Origin: Culex pipiens pallens | Taxonomy: Eukaryota; Arthropoda; Insecta; Diptera; Culicidae | Direction of reading: 5' to 3' | Assembly (NCBI RefSeq): GCF_016801865.2 | Contig: NC_068938.1 | Span: 6,767,101-6,831,100, forward strand | Length of the DNA: 64,000 nt | Shown: piece after piece, positions 1-11,995 of the stretch | Layout of the letters: every line of letters begins with the position of its first letter | Position numbering within the stretch: the stretch's first letter is position 1 | Position numbers and translations under genes: made by a program | The notes under the pieces: model-generated | The model's database searches: none | Seen by the model: the letters and a program-made list of their open reading frames with translations, nothing else | What the model was told of the DNA's origin: nothing

Positions 1-331
1 GAAAAACTTTGATTTTTCATGGTATTTTTTGCAATTTGCATAGAATTACATAAAAATAGAGACAACTGAATTTCAAGAAAAAAACATTGATACGTTCTTT
101 AGTCAAATTAAAAAGCTCTAAATCGTCAAATTTAGCTGTGAATTCGTCGCTAAGATTTTCACTAGCATCATGTCATTGCTTCTCAATGTACAATGAATTG
201 AACTTAATGACTGAAAATGGATAGAATCAAAATAAACTTCCATTTTTCCTTCAATGTTACTTAATCGTTATCTGAATTATATCTTTCCCTATAGCAGATG
301 ACAAAAAAGCCTTCCAGTTCAATCCTCACCA
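1..331. other. AT-rich sequence, no gene seen
   Basis: AT-rich DNA. I see no coding frame, RNA gene or repeat boundary here. An ORF that starts at 298 is explained by the foldback repeat that follows. Confidence 0.5.
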
Positions 332-514
332 CACGGAGAAAAAAGCGTTCCCAAAATCGTGAACAAGCGTTCATGAAAATGGGAACCACGAACAAAGTGT
401 TCAAATTTCATGGTACGTTTTTCAAAATCGTACCATGGGATTGGAACACTTTGTTCGAGGTTCCCATTTTCATGAACGCTTATTCACGATTTTGGGAACT
501 CTTTTTTCTCCGTG
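332..514. repeat. Foldback MITE
   Basis: Two arms of about 75 nt are inverted copies of each other. The left end starts CACGGAGAAAAAAGCGTTCC; the right end closes TTTTTTCTCCGTG. The inner parts of both arms carry the AATGGGAACC/GGTTCCCATT and AACAAAGTGTTC/GAACACTTTGTT pairs. The structure could fold into a long hairpin and accounts for the open frame at 298-555, which I do not regard as a gene. No clear target-site duplication was identified. Confidence 0.8.
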
Positions 515-3500
515 CAGAGTGCAGCGAAAAAAAGGCACTCTTTAAAACCAAATAAAAAAGAAGGGTAATAAAGTGCGCTGAATTCGAGGAAGCAGGCACT
601 ACTAGCAAGAGAAGAACCGGTGGTCACACACCCCGTCGCCGCCAACTAAACCCAGAACGCGGCTCGGCCCGGCGCGTCCAGTTCGTCAACAAGAGCCTGA
701 AGACTGCAATAAGAACCGGTACACCGGGTTTGTATTGCACGCCATAACTCACATATATAGCACACATCTTGCTAAGAAGGCGGTTGAAAAATGTGTGTCG
801 GTCCCACATTGCTGAAGTTTATAATTAATAATGTAATACTAATCAACAGTAATTGAAAGAAGAGTGCAGCGGAGCGACAATTCTGGAGTTGGGTGAGGGA
901 AGCACGGCAAAAAATCGTTACGTTACCTTCAATGACATTCCAATTGGCTGATCCGATTTGCCGAGATGCTGCTCGTGTGCATGCAACCGTACCGCGTTCC
1001 TTCTGGGTCGTCGACAAACACACTGCTGCTGTTGTGTCACTCGCAAAAACTCACAGAATCCAATAAACTATAATAACGAGCGCAAAACTCTCGACGGTTA
1101 CTCGACGGCGGCGTCCCCAACTTTGTAAATAGAATAGCACAGGACGGTGGAGCCACTCGTACCGAAAATTTAATTAATTATATTGCTTTTCAACCATTCA
1201 ACTGCGAAGGTGTATCACTCTTCACTTCACTTTGTCGACGACGACGATTCGATTCATAGAAAAACTGCTTTAAATTCTGCACACACACAAACACCATTCA
1301 ATTTTGTGATTTCTGCTTCCTCGTGCTTCTGTTTTACTTGCTTTTAATTATCGAAGATTGATATTTCCAACTTCGTGCCACCCCCGCGCTCGCGCTGTGA
1401 CGCTGAAACGTTACAGTTGGACGGTTTGGTTGGGGTTTGGAATTTTTCAACTATTCGCTTCACTTTTCATTGACGATTTGATTCAATATTGCTGGCGCCC
1501 TTTATGTTTCGAGTGGCATCCAAATTCCTGCACGAAACTTTGCCGCTCTTCAAAAATCGCGGGGAAGTTCGTTGACGGCTGATAACTCTGAAAAGAAAAA
1601 GGGGAAGAAAACAACCAAAATGTCAATTAAACTCCGTGATAACCTTGGCCACTCGATAAAAAATTGCTTGTTGTGTAAGCGCTTTATCGCAACCCGTCAC
1701 GTCACCTTTCTCTCCCTCGCGATGTAAACAATAACAAAGTTGGCCACGCAGATCGGAAACGCGAGATTCGAAAATTCCAAAACGTAAACAAACAGAACAG
1801 GTGATAAATAACACAGAACGACGCCGACAGAGACGAAAGTGCAGGAAGGAGCTCACGAAAATGCGCTGGAAAAACGGCCGCGACGCGCACTTCTATCCGA
1901 CTGAACTTGAAAACGGCTAATAAGTCGTCGGCGTGGAAAGCAACGCGAAAAGCGCCGAGGAAAACCAACCTTTGGGTAGGAGAGGTAAAGTCGCTTAACC
2001 ACGTTGACGTGAGAGTGTCGTGAGTAAACACACGATCAAGCCGGCTGGAGCGTCTTTGCGCGCACTCGCACACACTCACAAACGATCACGTTGCGTCGCG
2101 CGCGCGCCTACTTTGATTCGCCATCGTTGAAACCGAAGAAACGTCAGTTGCGTTGACACTTGTCGCCGGTTCTAGAAAGCGATCGCGCGGATTTCCTGCC
2201 GGACGGACGGACCGCTACTGAATCGGGCACCGCGCTAAGGCCCAAATCGTTGAGCCGGACGAGCCTCATCCCTTCCTCGGCGCGCACGTCAAGCGCATAC
2301 TCTATGGGGTAGGGAGCTTCCGATACACCAAGGCACGCGAATTACCGCCGGCAGCCACATGGTGGCCAAGGTCCGTGGCCACAGACGGCGCGGAACGGGC
2401 CGAGCGTGCACTCGGCGTTCAATCCGATGCTTCATTAGCTTCTCTCTCCACGTGCGCTGATCGCTTTTTATCGTGCAGTCATATTCTATTGTTGAGACCC
2501 GGGCCGGTCCAGATGAGAAGACGCTGTGTGGGAGCTGAATCGTGGAAGATTGATAAGAAAGCCAGATCATCATAAGTGCATCGATACGCGGGTGTCGAAC
2601 TTTCTTCCCATCAACCTTCGGCTTTTGTTTTGCCTACCACCGACGCCGCACAAACTCACATCTGCAAATTATTGTTTTGCTTGCCGCGGGTGTACGTACA
2701 TATCGGGCTGGTGTTTACGTTGTTTGCATACTTAATAAGGTTCAAATGTGGAGTTTAAGAGAAATCGTTATAAGTTTGCTAACTACTTGCGTACGTCAGG
2801 TGGTGTGTTGGGCCTCGGCAAACTTTCTCTCGTTCTGGTTGTTATTTATGAGACCTTAATGTCTCGTGCAACTTAACCAAATCAAGAATAAGACAATGTT
2901 CAAACAGAACCAAAGTGAATGTTAAGCAAAGGGTGTGATGTTAAAACACTACAATCGATAAATTAGATGTTACGAGTTAACAAACCAATATAAAAAGTTC
3001 AAGTGCCCCGAAATTTCATAAAAACAAATCTAAGCATAAAAACATAAAATTGCTTTTCAGATAAAAGTTCAAGGCTTTCTATGAAAATACACAAATATGA
3101 AGCGGTCACGTGTCAATTAGTCAATTAGTGCCAGCAACATTAAAATTCCCAAGAAACAAAAACAATAAGGACCATGTTGAAAAAAACACGATGGAAAAGG
3201 TGTGAAACGCAATGAATATTAGTTATTATTTAAGCACTTTAAATTGAAACGAAAAGCCCAAAAGCATTCTGTGAGAATCTCTTTTAAAGGAGATGGTGAC
3301 CCAAGACTTCCACATTTTTTTTTCTATTTGCTATTGAGGTTACATGTGATAGATAGTACTACAAACGGTACGTATATTCTGTCATTCTTTGAATACCTAC
3401 GTCTGGATTAGAGAGCAATTTGGTTCCTTTTCATTGGCGTGTTAAGATTAGAACCTGATTTTGCAAACAATAGTTATTGAATATTAGGATTAATTTCACT

Positions 3501-4771
3501 GTAGTCTACATTCGGGATTATTCTTGCGCGATTAATATTCATGTACTTTACTTAAGAACACAAGTGTTTGTTTACATAACATACCAGCTATTGCACCCAA
3601 CACTGTTATTGTTGTGCACTGCCATAGAACATGCCGTAACATGCGAACAGTCTATTTTTAGGGGCAAATGCAGACAAAATAAACCAATAATAATTCCTGC
3701 AAGCAGAGGCATTTAATTGCACCTTTACTGACCTTTCCGTCGTTCTTATCGCACTCCAATTTCCAAAAATAGCAAATTACAGGGAAATTCTTCGTTCCAG
3801 CAGCTTCGTCTAGCCCTGGCTGCCGTGATTAAATTCTTCAAATCTCCACGCCAAACACACTGACTGACTGACTTTATTTTCGATCGAAGGAAATTCGCAA
3901 TTTTTATTCGTTTCCAAACCTGGCAATATTGACACGACTTTATTTACATTCTTTACGCCCGAACGAACACACAACACTCGAGAAAGAGAGCAACAAACGA
4001 GACAGCAGCAATTCAGGCGCAACCAGCTGACGAGCGTGGGGGAAAACGAAACGCCTGAGGTTAGGCAAGAAACGTCAATGGTAGTCACCCTGGTGGCGTT
4101 CGTGGAAAGCTTTGCGAATTCAACACTTTCTAGCGGGGACATGAACCGTAAAGTTAAACTCACCATCGTAGTTATGAGGTATCTACAATGAATTCAGTTG
4201 CGCGAGTGCGTAACTTTTTGCGGTTATCTACAATCAATCAAGTTGTTAAAAATTTCTTGGGATTGGGAAGTTTGATTCAATTTTAGTTCATGAGTAATTT
4301 AATAGCAAAAAAACTGAAGACTCCAGTCACGATGGGTGCATTGAAGCAGTGAAGTCTACGAGATGTCTCTTTGACACAACCAAAGAAGCCAAAATTGTTT
4401 ATTTTTCGATGGATGACCCGGAGATATCTCGATGAAATGTCTTATGCAGTCGAAATTTTGACATGGCTCCTTTTAAAAATTTGCTTATTGGACCATAATA
4501 ATGCAGCAATATTGCAGAAGTATGATAAATATTAGTCTGAAAAAAAGAATTTTATTACAAGCAACGATTTCCACAATTGAATGAAATAAATTTATTAAAA
4601 TGCATAAATTAAAGGATTATCTATTTGCGAAGAAAGAATTTTTGCAGTTTGCATCCTGATTGGGGATGATTTTGAAGCGAAGGGTGACATTTACTTTGAA
4701 GTATATAGGTAACGGCCTGATTTTAAATTTTAAAATAATAAAAAAGAGATTTTTTTTGTTTTAAACTTTTA
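515..4771. other. Gene-free or promoter-like region, partly GC-rich
   Basis: No protein family was recognised on either strand. From about 600 to 2600 the base composition is much more GC-rich than the surroundings, with runs of GCGCGC and GGCCGG-like sequence, as in insect promoters or 5' untranslated exons. It could serve a gene outside the window. The small ORFs here (for example 1702-2079 minus and 3810-4166 minus) lack domains and look like chance frames. From about 2900 to 4770 the sequence is AT-rich and featureless. Confidence 0.4.
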
Positions 4772-5189
4772 AGGCCGATGCTAAGATTTTTCAAAGTTTT
4801 TGTCCCTCGGCTCTGGCCGAGGTCGAGGGGTGGGGTATAAAAATATAATAATTGAAATTACAAGCCGTAACTTCCAGCTTTCAATGAAAAAACATTTGGA
4901 AAATGCATTAAATACCCGTACAGTTGATATGCAATCCTTAGTCTTCAAAAAATGAAAAATTTGACAAAAACAAAAAATTTAGGAAAAAAAAACTTTTTGT
5001 GGTATAATCATCAGGGGTCCCAAACATGCTAAAAATGATGTTAAACAAAGGGGATGCATTTAAAATTTATTACAATTGATTGCACTTCAATTCCTAATAA
5101 AAATTTAAATATTTTGGAAAAAATGTTTCTTGCCCCCTGATTTTTCAGGCCGATTTTGAAGGGTAGGTGACAAAAATTTGTACCAGTCT
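4772..5189. repeat. TIR repeat of the AGGCCGATGC family (diverged copy)
   Basis: The left end AGGCCGATGCTAAGATTTTT and the right end (reverse complement AGACTGGTACAAATTTTTGT) are imperfect inverted repeats followed by TTTTTGTC. The same termini occur at 52141-52600, so this is a dispersed MITE-like family with G- or C-rich stretches just inside its ends. Confidence 0.6.
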
Positions 5190-5751
5190 AAGTTGCTTTT
5201 AAATTTCTTAATGAAATTTTTCAACTTTTTTGATATTTTTTTGAAATGAAACAAAACAAATCATTAAAGTTTTAAACTTTTTTGATAATGTTTTTTTTTT
5301 ATTTAAATGATTTGAAGTTCATTTGTAAAATAAATTAATCTTTAAAAACTGTTTTTTTAATTTATTAAATTTTTAAATAAAAGTAGAGCTTTAAAATTTA
5401 ATAATTTTCGAAATTGTTATGTTTTTTTTTTATAAAAAAAAATTATTTAACTAAAAGATCGTTACAGTGGCCTGATGCAAACAACCCTAGTAACATTTTT
5501 AAACTTACAGGTTTTATCAGGGTTCTGGAAACCTTCATACGGCCTATATGGGCTTTTATGGCCTACTTAAAACCTAAAATGTTACTAGGGAAAGATCGAG
5601 CTCGAGCTGTCACTGTCCCTGTGAAACATGTTACCCACTGAGAACTTTGGCTCGAGCCTCGACTCTATTCAGGCATAGTTCAGGCTCTATCGAGCCAGAA
5701 ATGGTGAATGCATCAGAGGTGTGAATGCGTTAATAAATGTTTGACTAGGAA
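5190..5751. other. AT-rich sequence, no gene seen
   Basis: Poly-A/T-rich DNA with simple-sequence character. The ORF at 5414-5641 has no recognisable domain and is probably chance. Confidence 0.45.
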
Positions 5752-5836
5752 GAATTCTAGACTTTATTTTAAAAGATCCTAAAAATATTTCAACCAAAAA
5801 AGCTTTTAGGACCTTTAAAAAAATAATCTAGAATTA
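5752..5836. repeat. Short TIR repeat, TCTAGA...AGGACC family
   Basis: Inverted ends GAATTCTAGA and TCTAGAATTA enclose an AAAAGATCCT / AGGACCTTTAAA pair. A second copy of this architecture lies at 10879-10973. Small non-autonomous element. Confidence 0.55.
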
Positions 5837-5863
5837 TAAAAAATAGAACTTTTGATTTTGTTT

Positions 5864-6115
5864 AGGCCGTTGCAAATATTTTTCAAAGTTTCTGCCCCCC
5901 CCCCTCCCCCCCCCCCAGAAATTGGTCGAAAAAATCAGGGGGCAAAACAAATATTTTTTCAAAAAACTTCAAAATATTAATGAAAATAAAAGTCAAATCA
6001 ACTAAAAACAATCTAAAACGCATTTTTCTGCATTGATAATAATATTTAACATCATGTTTGGACATGGATTTAAATTATTTTGAATTCGAGGGACATAAAC
6101 ATCAAAAAACGGCCT
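5864..6115. repeat. Degenerate AGGCCGTTGC repeat with poly-C
   Basis: It begins AGGCCGTTGCAAATATTTTT and ends in CGGCCT, with long C runs near 5887-5911. Related to the repeats at 4772 and 52141, but only the outer nine or so bases match as inverted repeats. Confidence 0.45.
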
Positions 6116-6280
6116 AAGTTTTAATTCTCTCTTTTTTTTGTTGTTCATTTAATTTTGTTTATTTTTTTTCAAGTTGAAGTTTTATTTTTTTTCCATTCAG
6201 CATTGCCAATCCGGAACCCTTCTGAAGATCGACTTAGAATACTTTTAAAGTACCTGTAACGAACTGAACTTAGCGCAGCA

Positions 6281-6406
6281 ATAGAGTTATCTAAGCCCGA
6301 TATCACGCACACTAGCTTACCATTTGTTTTTGCTGGCGGGTACAAATTTTAACCTAGAAATCCTCCGTGTATGACACGCAATACATGCGCACGTAGATAA
6401 CTCTAT
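6281..6406. repeat. 126-bp MITE, copy 1
   Basis: The ends ATAGAGTTATCTA and TAGATAACTCTAT form a 13-bp terminal inverted repeat. The whole 126-bp unit recurs in inverted orientation and at the same length at 54674-54799, sharing internal CACCATTTGTTTT and GCAATACATGCGCACGTAG blocks (first base differs). Confidence 0.8.
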
Positions 6407-6429
6407 AAAAAAAAACGTCATAAAACGCA

Positions 6430-7310
6430 TACACGCAAAATCCACATAACACAGATCTGTGTAAAAAAATTACACAGATTTCTGAACAGTTCCAGCTGTC
6501 AAATCTGGGTAATTTTATTACACAGATCTGTGTAAAAATATACACAGATTTTCATTCAGATTTCCTTTCAAATCTGTGTAAAACAGTGACGCTGCTAAGA
6601 TGGCGTCTTTCATGTTCCGAGAACTTGGTGAGTTTTTCGATCTCTTGATTATTTATTATAATTTTGTTTAAATGGATTTATCTTTCAGATTTTTTACATT
6701 CCGGCCATAAACGTGTCGGGGATATGAAAAAGACACGTGATCCTGCTCCTAGAAGACCCATTTCAAGCATCTGATGTCAACGCGGAAGCGACAGTCTCGC
6801 CTGCTGCGGAACCAACCTGGCAGCCTGTTCAACCAGGCGGAACGTGTATCCGGACTTATTCCAGTCTAAAACATGTGGACAAACATTCCGCCTTCCAGCC
6901 GGTTCCGGTCGAAGTGTTCCGGAAGCAGCACGAGCAAACTGACAATGCGGTGCGTTCAAATATTTGGGTCGCGAATCAAGTTTAGAATGTATATACAAGA
7001 ATCTTCAAACTTACGTTAATAAATTAACTTTTTTTTAAATTATTAAATGATATAAAATGAAATTTTCTATAAAACAATGATATATTCTACCCAGATTCTG
7101 TGCATCAATGAACACAGATCTGTGTAAAATTTAACACAGATCTGGGTAAAATTTTACACAGTTTGCTTAACCAAAATTACACAGATTTGACAGACAACGG
7201 CTGAACACACATCTGGGTACAAGGCTTTTACACAGATTCTGTGTATTCCAGGTTTTGGGCGATCTGTGTCAAATTTTACACAGATCTGTGTTATGTGGAT
7301 TTTGCGTGTA
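6430..7310. mobile_element. 881-bp TIR element with CACAGATCTGTG arrays
   Basis: A perfect terminal inverted repeat of about 37 bp starts TACACGCAAAATCCACATAA at 6430 and ends TTATGTGGATTTTGCGTGTA at 7310. Inside both ends lie several copies of TACACAGATCTGTGT or close variants, the arrangement expected of repeated transposase-binding sites. The centre (about 6595-7010) is different: an ATG-containing segment, a GTGAGT donor-like and TTTCAG acceptor-like pair, GC-richer sequence and a TTAATAAATTAA end. It could be a captured host exon pair. No transposase ORF, so non-autonomous. Confidence 0.75.
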
Positions 7311-7471
7311 AAACAAGGTCCGTGATAAAACCAAAAGTTCAATTTACTCAATTTACCCAATCATCAGTTCAGTTTTTGAACATGCCTTTTGAGTAAAAAT
7401 CCAATCAAAATCAAGTCCACAATTTGGGTACTTCCAGCTGACCGTGTAGCTGTCAAAGCAATCTAGTACCT

Positions 7472-7549
7472 CTTTTCCGACCAGCCCGTTCTTTTTGATC
7501 CGCCATTCTGTCAAAGTTGTTGTTCGTCAGATTTGCTCTGAACTAAAAA
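7472..7549 (+). promoter_or_regulatory. RpS21: Probable 5' untranslated exon of RpS21
   Basis: A pyrimidine-rich tract (TCTTTTCC at 7471-7478, and GTTCTTTTTG near 7489) resembles the TOP start of ribosomal-protein mRNAs. The exon would end at a GTAAGT donor at 7550. The intron runs to a CTTTCAG acceptor ending at 7631, nine bases before the ATG. The exact transcription start is inferred. Confidence 0.55.
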
Positions 7550-7640
7550 GTAAGTTTTCTGCTAGAAATTCACGCCTAAAATCTTCAAATTACGGTGGAA
7601 ACTATTTCTAACGTGATAATCTTCCTTTCAGACATCAAAA

Positions 7641-8206
7641 ATGGAGAACGACGCCGGAGAATTCGTTGATCTGTACTGCCCACGGAAGTGGTAAGTGTTC
7701 GGTGTTGATTTCGCGACGATTTCCCAACACGTGTCGGCTTTAATTTACTGTTAATTTCACTTGTTTTAGTTAAAATAAATAATTGAATTATTTCTCGCTA
7801 GTAAATCTTGAAAAACAGTAAAATTCCGCCGGAAATACATGTTAATTGGACCATAATCAACCACCGCGAAATTTTGTTTACGAAACCTAACCTCACTTTT
7901 CCTTTTTCTTGTTTTCTCCCGGAACGCGCAGCTCTTCCAGCAACAGAATCATCCACGCCAAGGATCACGCCTCCATCCAGATCAACATCGTCGATGTCCA
8001 CCCCCAGACGGGCCGTATGCTGGAGACCTCGAAGGTGTACGCCATCTGCGGTGAGATCCGCCGGATGGGAGAGTCGGACGATTGCATCGTGCGTCTCGCC
8101 AAGAAGGACGACCTGCTGGCCAAGTAAGTCGGACCGTGGTCCCGCAGTGTGTGAAATAAGTTAAATTAACGGTTTGCTTTTTCTTTCTCCTTGCAGGAAT
8201 TACTAA
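7641..8206 (+). CDS. RpS21: 40S ribosomal protein S21
   Basis: Structural protein of the small ribosomal subunit (eS21 family), acting in cytosolic ribosomes. Three coding exons: 7641-7690, 7932-8123 and 8197-8206. Introns start GTAAGT and end CGCAG or TTGCAG. Joined, they encode 83 residues, the usual insect length, starting MENDAGEFVDLYCPRK and ending LLAKNY. The family core IIHAKDHASIQINIVDV and the stretch YAICGEIRRMGESD are visible. Only the last ten coding bases lie in exon 3. Introns are short and the gene is compact, as is typical of ribosomal-protein genes. Splice phases are 2 at both junctions. No damage seen. Confidence 0.97.
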
Positions 8207-8234
8207 TTTTGGATGGTTAATCTAAGGTTTAATC

Positions 8235-8240
8235 AATAAA
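8235..8240 (+). promoter_or_regulatory. RpS21: Polyadenylation signal of RpS21
   Basis: AATAAA 29 bases after the RpS21 stop codon, giving a very short 3' untranslated region, as usual for ribosomal-protein genes. Confidence 0.8.
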
Positions 8241-8511
8241 AAAGGTGATTTAAAATCAAACATATCTGTGTTCTGTTAAAATGATGACAACTCTTCGTTT
8301 ACTTCTTCGTTTCGTCTCAGCTTCGAATTCGAATGATAAGTTTGTTAAAACTTTAAACAAGTACTACAAGGAGAAGAGGGGTGACCAAAAAAGCTTTCTC
8401 TCGTCTGAAAATGGAACACTCTTTCCCATCTCAGGACGTGCTATTCAAGTATCTAAAGTTCTTCGTCATAATGTTTATCCTTGTAGCTTTAACACAACAC
8501 TTCAGTTTTTC

Positions 8512-8632
8512 AGCTACCGTCATCAGGGGTGACATTGGGTCTGGGGGGTGAAATTGGGTCATACAAATTTCAGCATTTTTGTATGACCCAATCTCACCCC
8601 CCAGACCCAATGTCACCCCTGATGACGGTAGC
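8512..8632. repeat. Near-perfect hairpin MITE
   Basis: The arms start AGCTACCGTCATCAGGGGTG and end CACCCCTGATGACGGTAGCT. About 50 bp pair almost perfectly around a loop of about 20 nt. It lies 270 bp past the RpS21 polyA signal. Dispersed foldback element with no coding capacity. Confidence 0.85.
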
Positions 8633-9202
8633 TTAACAAACATTAAATTAACTATTCAAATCGAAATTAAATTGGAGTTAGTTCAGTTGAGTGGGCATAG
8701 TTTCTTTAAAAAAAGTAGATTTATTGGATACGAAAACATGTAAGTTTGCACTTTTCATAAGGTCAAGGGAGACACTTTGACAAAAATTCATAAAGGTTTC
8801 AAGGCATTCAAATAAGAAAACGTTTGAAAAACTTTTCTCTAACAATCCCTTCGTGTATTTCATATTCTGTGACTTTTTTCTTTCAGTCGATATACCTACT
8901 CGAACAGCCGTTAAAAAAGAATCACATTTTTTTAGTCACAACAGTTCTAATGGATTTTTAAAATGTTGTTCATAGAAATTGGATTCAAACTTAACCCTCT
9001 ACAACCCAACCCCGGCGGGCTTCGATTCAAAAATTCGTTAAAAATCAAATTTGCAACCAATTTTTGATCTTATAAAAGCATTGGAAAGAAGCACTCTTAA
9101 AATTTAAGGGTTGGAAGTGTGACTTTGCCAATGTTTTTAAAAATATAATTTTTCTTGAGTCAAGTTTGGCACTAAATTGTCTAGTTATATGTTAAAAACA
9201 GG
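8633..9202. other. AT-rich spacer, no gene seen
   Basis: No ORF with family resemblance and no RNA gene. The minus-strand ORF at 8678-8863 has no recognisable features. Confidence 0.5.
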
Positions 9203-10520
9203 TACATAGACTCGATTATCCGAAGTTCGGTTATCCGAAGGTCTGTATGAGACTTCGGATAATCGAATCATGACCAAAAAATTGTTTTAGTATTTTTTTA
9301 TTTTCTTGCTTTTAATATCTAATTCGAGTTCTGCGACCTCATTTTAGCCATTTTTAAATGTTTGATTGCCTTTTAAATTAAAAAATGCATTTTTTAATCT
9401 GTTATCGCCGCCATTTTTGCCGCCATCTTGGATTCAAATATTCTAAATCGCTTTAGAGAAGTATTCATACATACGTAAGCTCGACTAGGGGCAGGGGGGG
9501 CAGAATGGCCCGCCTAAGTAAAATGCGCCAAAAACCATAGAAAAACATGAAAACTTATGAATTCAGTGTAGTAGGCTTATGCTTTGGGATGTTCCCTTCA
9601 ATGTTATATACTTGGTTGATGAAATTTTTTAGCTTAAAACTGTTTTTGAGCCACTTTAAAAAAAAAGTTTTTTCGACTTTTTTTCCAGGATGCGGGGCAG
9701 AATGGGCCACCCTGCGGGGCAGAATGGGCCACCTTAGAAAACAAGCCATTTTGTCTAATACAACGTTGAAGGGAGATAAGAAATGACTTAAGGTACCTTT
9801 CTTCCATGAAGTTAGACCACTTTAATAAAAATAGTCACTTACCAAAACAATTTTTTTTGAAAATAGTGTTGATATGTTGAAAAAGGACACTATTTTTACA
9901 AATAATTATCAAAACAACTAACAAATCAACTAATGTTGCATTAACAGTGATTTGTGAAGCTAACAGGAGTGAAATAATCCATTTAATCCAAATTTCATAA
10001 CTTTTGATTGTTTTTATAAGGCAGGATAAGGGTGGTCCATTCTGCCCCCAAGTGGATTTTAATTTACCACTTCCACCACCAAGCCTCTAAATGATTCCAA
10101 GGTTCCGTTGTTGTTTGTATACCTTGATAGTGACATTTAGTAACGTTATAAGCATTGAGCAAACTTTTTCAAACAATCCAACTTTTCAGAAAGCTTATTT
10201 AAAAACCTCGAAATAAACAACATTTGCGTGGTTTTGTCAATAAATTTACATTTTTGCTCATAATTCGAAAAATACAATGAATTCAAACGTCGTTTTCGGT
10301 ATGGTGATGTTTTTTGGCGTCCTTTATAAGACCCTTGCCTTACAATTGGTCTAAATCCATTCTAAAGCCCAAAACCAAGGGTGGCCCATTCTGCCCCCCG
10401 GTCCATTCTGCCCCCCCTGCCCCTATCAAAAATAAGACATCAAAAAAAAATTTTTTTCGTGATTCGATTATCCGAAGTGAAATTTTTCCGAGGCGTTCGG
10501 ATAATCGAGTCTGGAATGTA
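9203..10520. mobile_element. Pogo-like MITE (CTCGATTATCCGAAG family), interrupted
   Basis: The left end TACATAGACTCGATTATCCG and the right end (reverse complement TACATTCCAGACTCGATTAT) are inverted repeats. Subterminal CTTCGGATAATCG motifs repeat at the left. Internal GCCGCCATCTTGG sequence matches the copy at 36222-36792. The copy is enlarged by the nested element 9488-10423. The TA-flanked CAGTCCAGACTCG-type end seen in the 36-kb copy suggests a Tc1/mariner-pogo source, by inference. Confidence 0.7.
9488..10423. mobile_element. Nested GGGGCAGGGGGGGCAGAATGG element
   Basis: Perfect inverted ends of 20 bp or more (GGGGCAGGGGGGGCAGAATG and its complement) with TA on both sides (9486-9487 and 10424-10425). 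Subterminal GGGGCAGAATGGGCCACC motifs repeat near both ends. Inserted into the pogo-like MITE. The short ORFs inside show no transposase motif, so it is probably non-autonomous. Confidence 0.75.
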
Positions 10521-11995
10521 TGCATTATTTTTTGTATTGTCTCAGACTTTGCCTCTACGCTTTTTGTTTACAATTTAAAAGAAAATGGTATTCTATAGTA
10601 AAAAAATGTAAAAAAAAAACTGAAAAAAAATAAAAGGGGCTGTAAAAACACGAAAAAAAACAAAATAGCTCGCAAAATAGGCAAAAGATAATGATAACAA
10701 AGGATAGGATAGGATAGGATAAAACAGCAAATAAGATAAAAGCAAAAAAATCTAAAAACTAAACAAAAAAACATACAAGAGAAGTAAAAATGGTCAAAAA
10801 AATTAGAAATTGTACACAATTGCGTCAAGTATATTCGAAAACATTTCTGAAAACTAATTTTAACAAATTTAAAACACGAATTCTAGAGTTTTTTTTTTTT
10901 TTTTTTGATTGGGTCCTATAAACATATGAAAGACAATAGTTTATTGGTCCTTTTAAAAAAAAAACTCTGGAATTTATTTCAATCATCTCGATAAAAAAAA
11001 TCTTTACTGATTCGCTGTTTCAAATTATGACTTTTGATAACATTTAAAGTTTATTTCTAGTCAAAATGAACATCCCACTCTTCAAATTTTCTCAAAAAAA
11101 TAGAAATTAACAACTTTTATCAAATAAAAAAAAGTTTCTTTTTTCACCTTTAGGTGTTCGGTGCCTTCCTCATTTTTGTAGAGTAATTTTATCTGAAAAA
11201 ACAACATTTAGCCTGCGAATGTATGTATTTAAATCTTGAATTAATAAACTACAGATCATCAAACTGTTCAAATCATCAAATTATCGCTTTGTTTATTGCT
11301 TTTGATAGAGTTGTCAGATTTTAGATCTTACTGGCTCAGTGAATATTTAAAAATAAATCAAATCATGAAAATATCTGAGGTCCGGTCTTGGGTCCGGTCT
11401 TTTCTTTTTTGGCTCATGGAAAAGGTCTTTTAAACAACTTTTTTTAAATTTTGAAACTTCAAACAAACTTTCACCAAAATTGTGTTTTATAACTTTTGAA
11501 GTACTTTACTAACCATTGGATTTTTATGGCCGCTGGATAGGTTATTGAAAGACCTTTCAAACGGGTCTAAAATTTTGAAGATCTGGCAATCCTGTCTCGA
11601 GTTAAGTGATATCGATGCCAACATTTCAAAAAGCATCATGTACACACCATCCTTTTTGAGTAAAACGCATCTAAATGTTGATGCGTTTTCAATTCCAATT
11701 TTAATATAAAAGCAAAATAAGATGTTCTAATGATAATAAACGATGAAAAACGTTGCATTTATTGATATTTGATCATCCAAATTCAATGAAACATTATTTC
11801 CGTAATTTTATTTGAGAAAACCAAACATAACTTCTTTTGAAATTACCAACGTCGATATCACCCTGCTGTCATTGAGGGGGGGCGCTTTGTTATGATTCGG
11901 TTTTCTTCGCCGAATGTACATGGCGCTTTTTCATGTTGCTTTTTTTTCGTCACGAGGTTCATGTAGTCTTTTATTTGACAGGTTGACAGGGCTAT
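10521..11995. other. AT-rich region with simple repeats
   Basis: Poly-A tracts, an AGGATAGGATAGG run near 10704-10724 and low-complexity sequence. No gene recognised. It contains the small TIR repeat at 10879-10973. Confidence 0.5.
10879..10973. repeat. Short TIR repeat, TCTAGAG...CTCTGGAA family
   Basis: AATTCTAGAGTTTTTTTT at the left pairs with AAAAAAAACTCTGGAATT at the right. GGTCCTAT / GGTCCTTTTAAA blocks lie inside. Same architecture as 5752-5836. Confidence 0.55.

Noticed and set aside
298..555. 85-codon ORF near the left edge
   Set aside because: It lies across a foldback repeat and its translation is the two arms of the hairpin.
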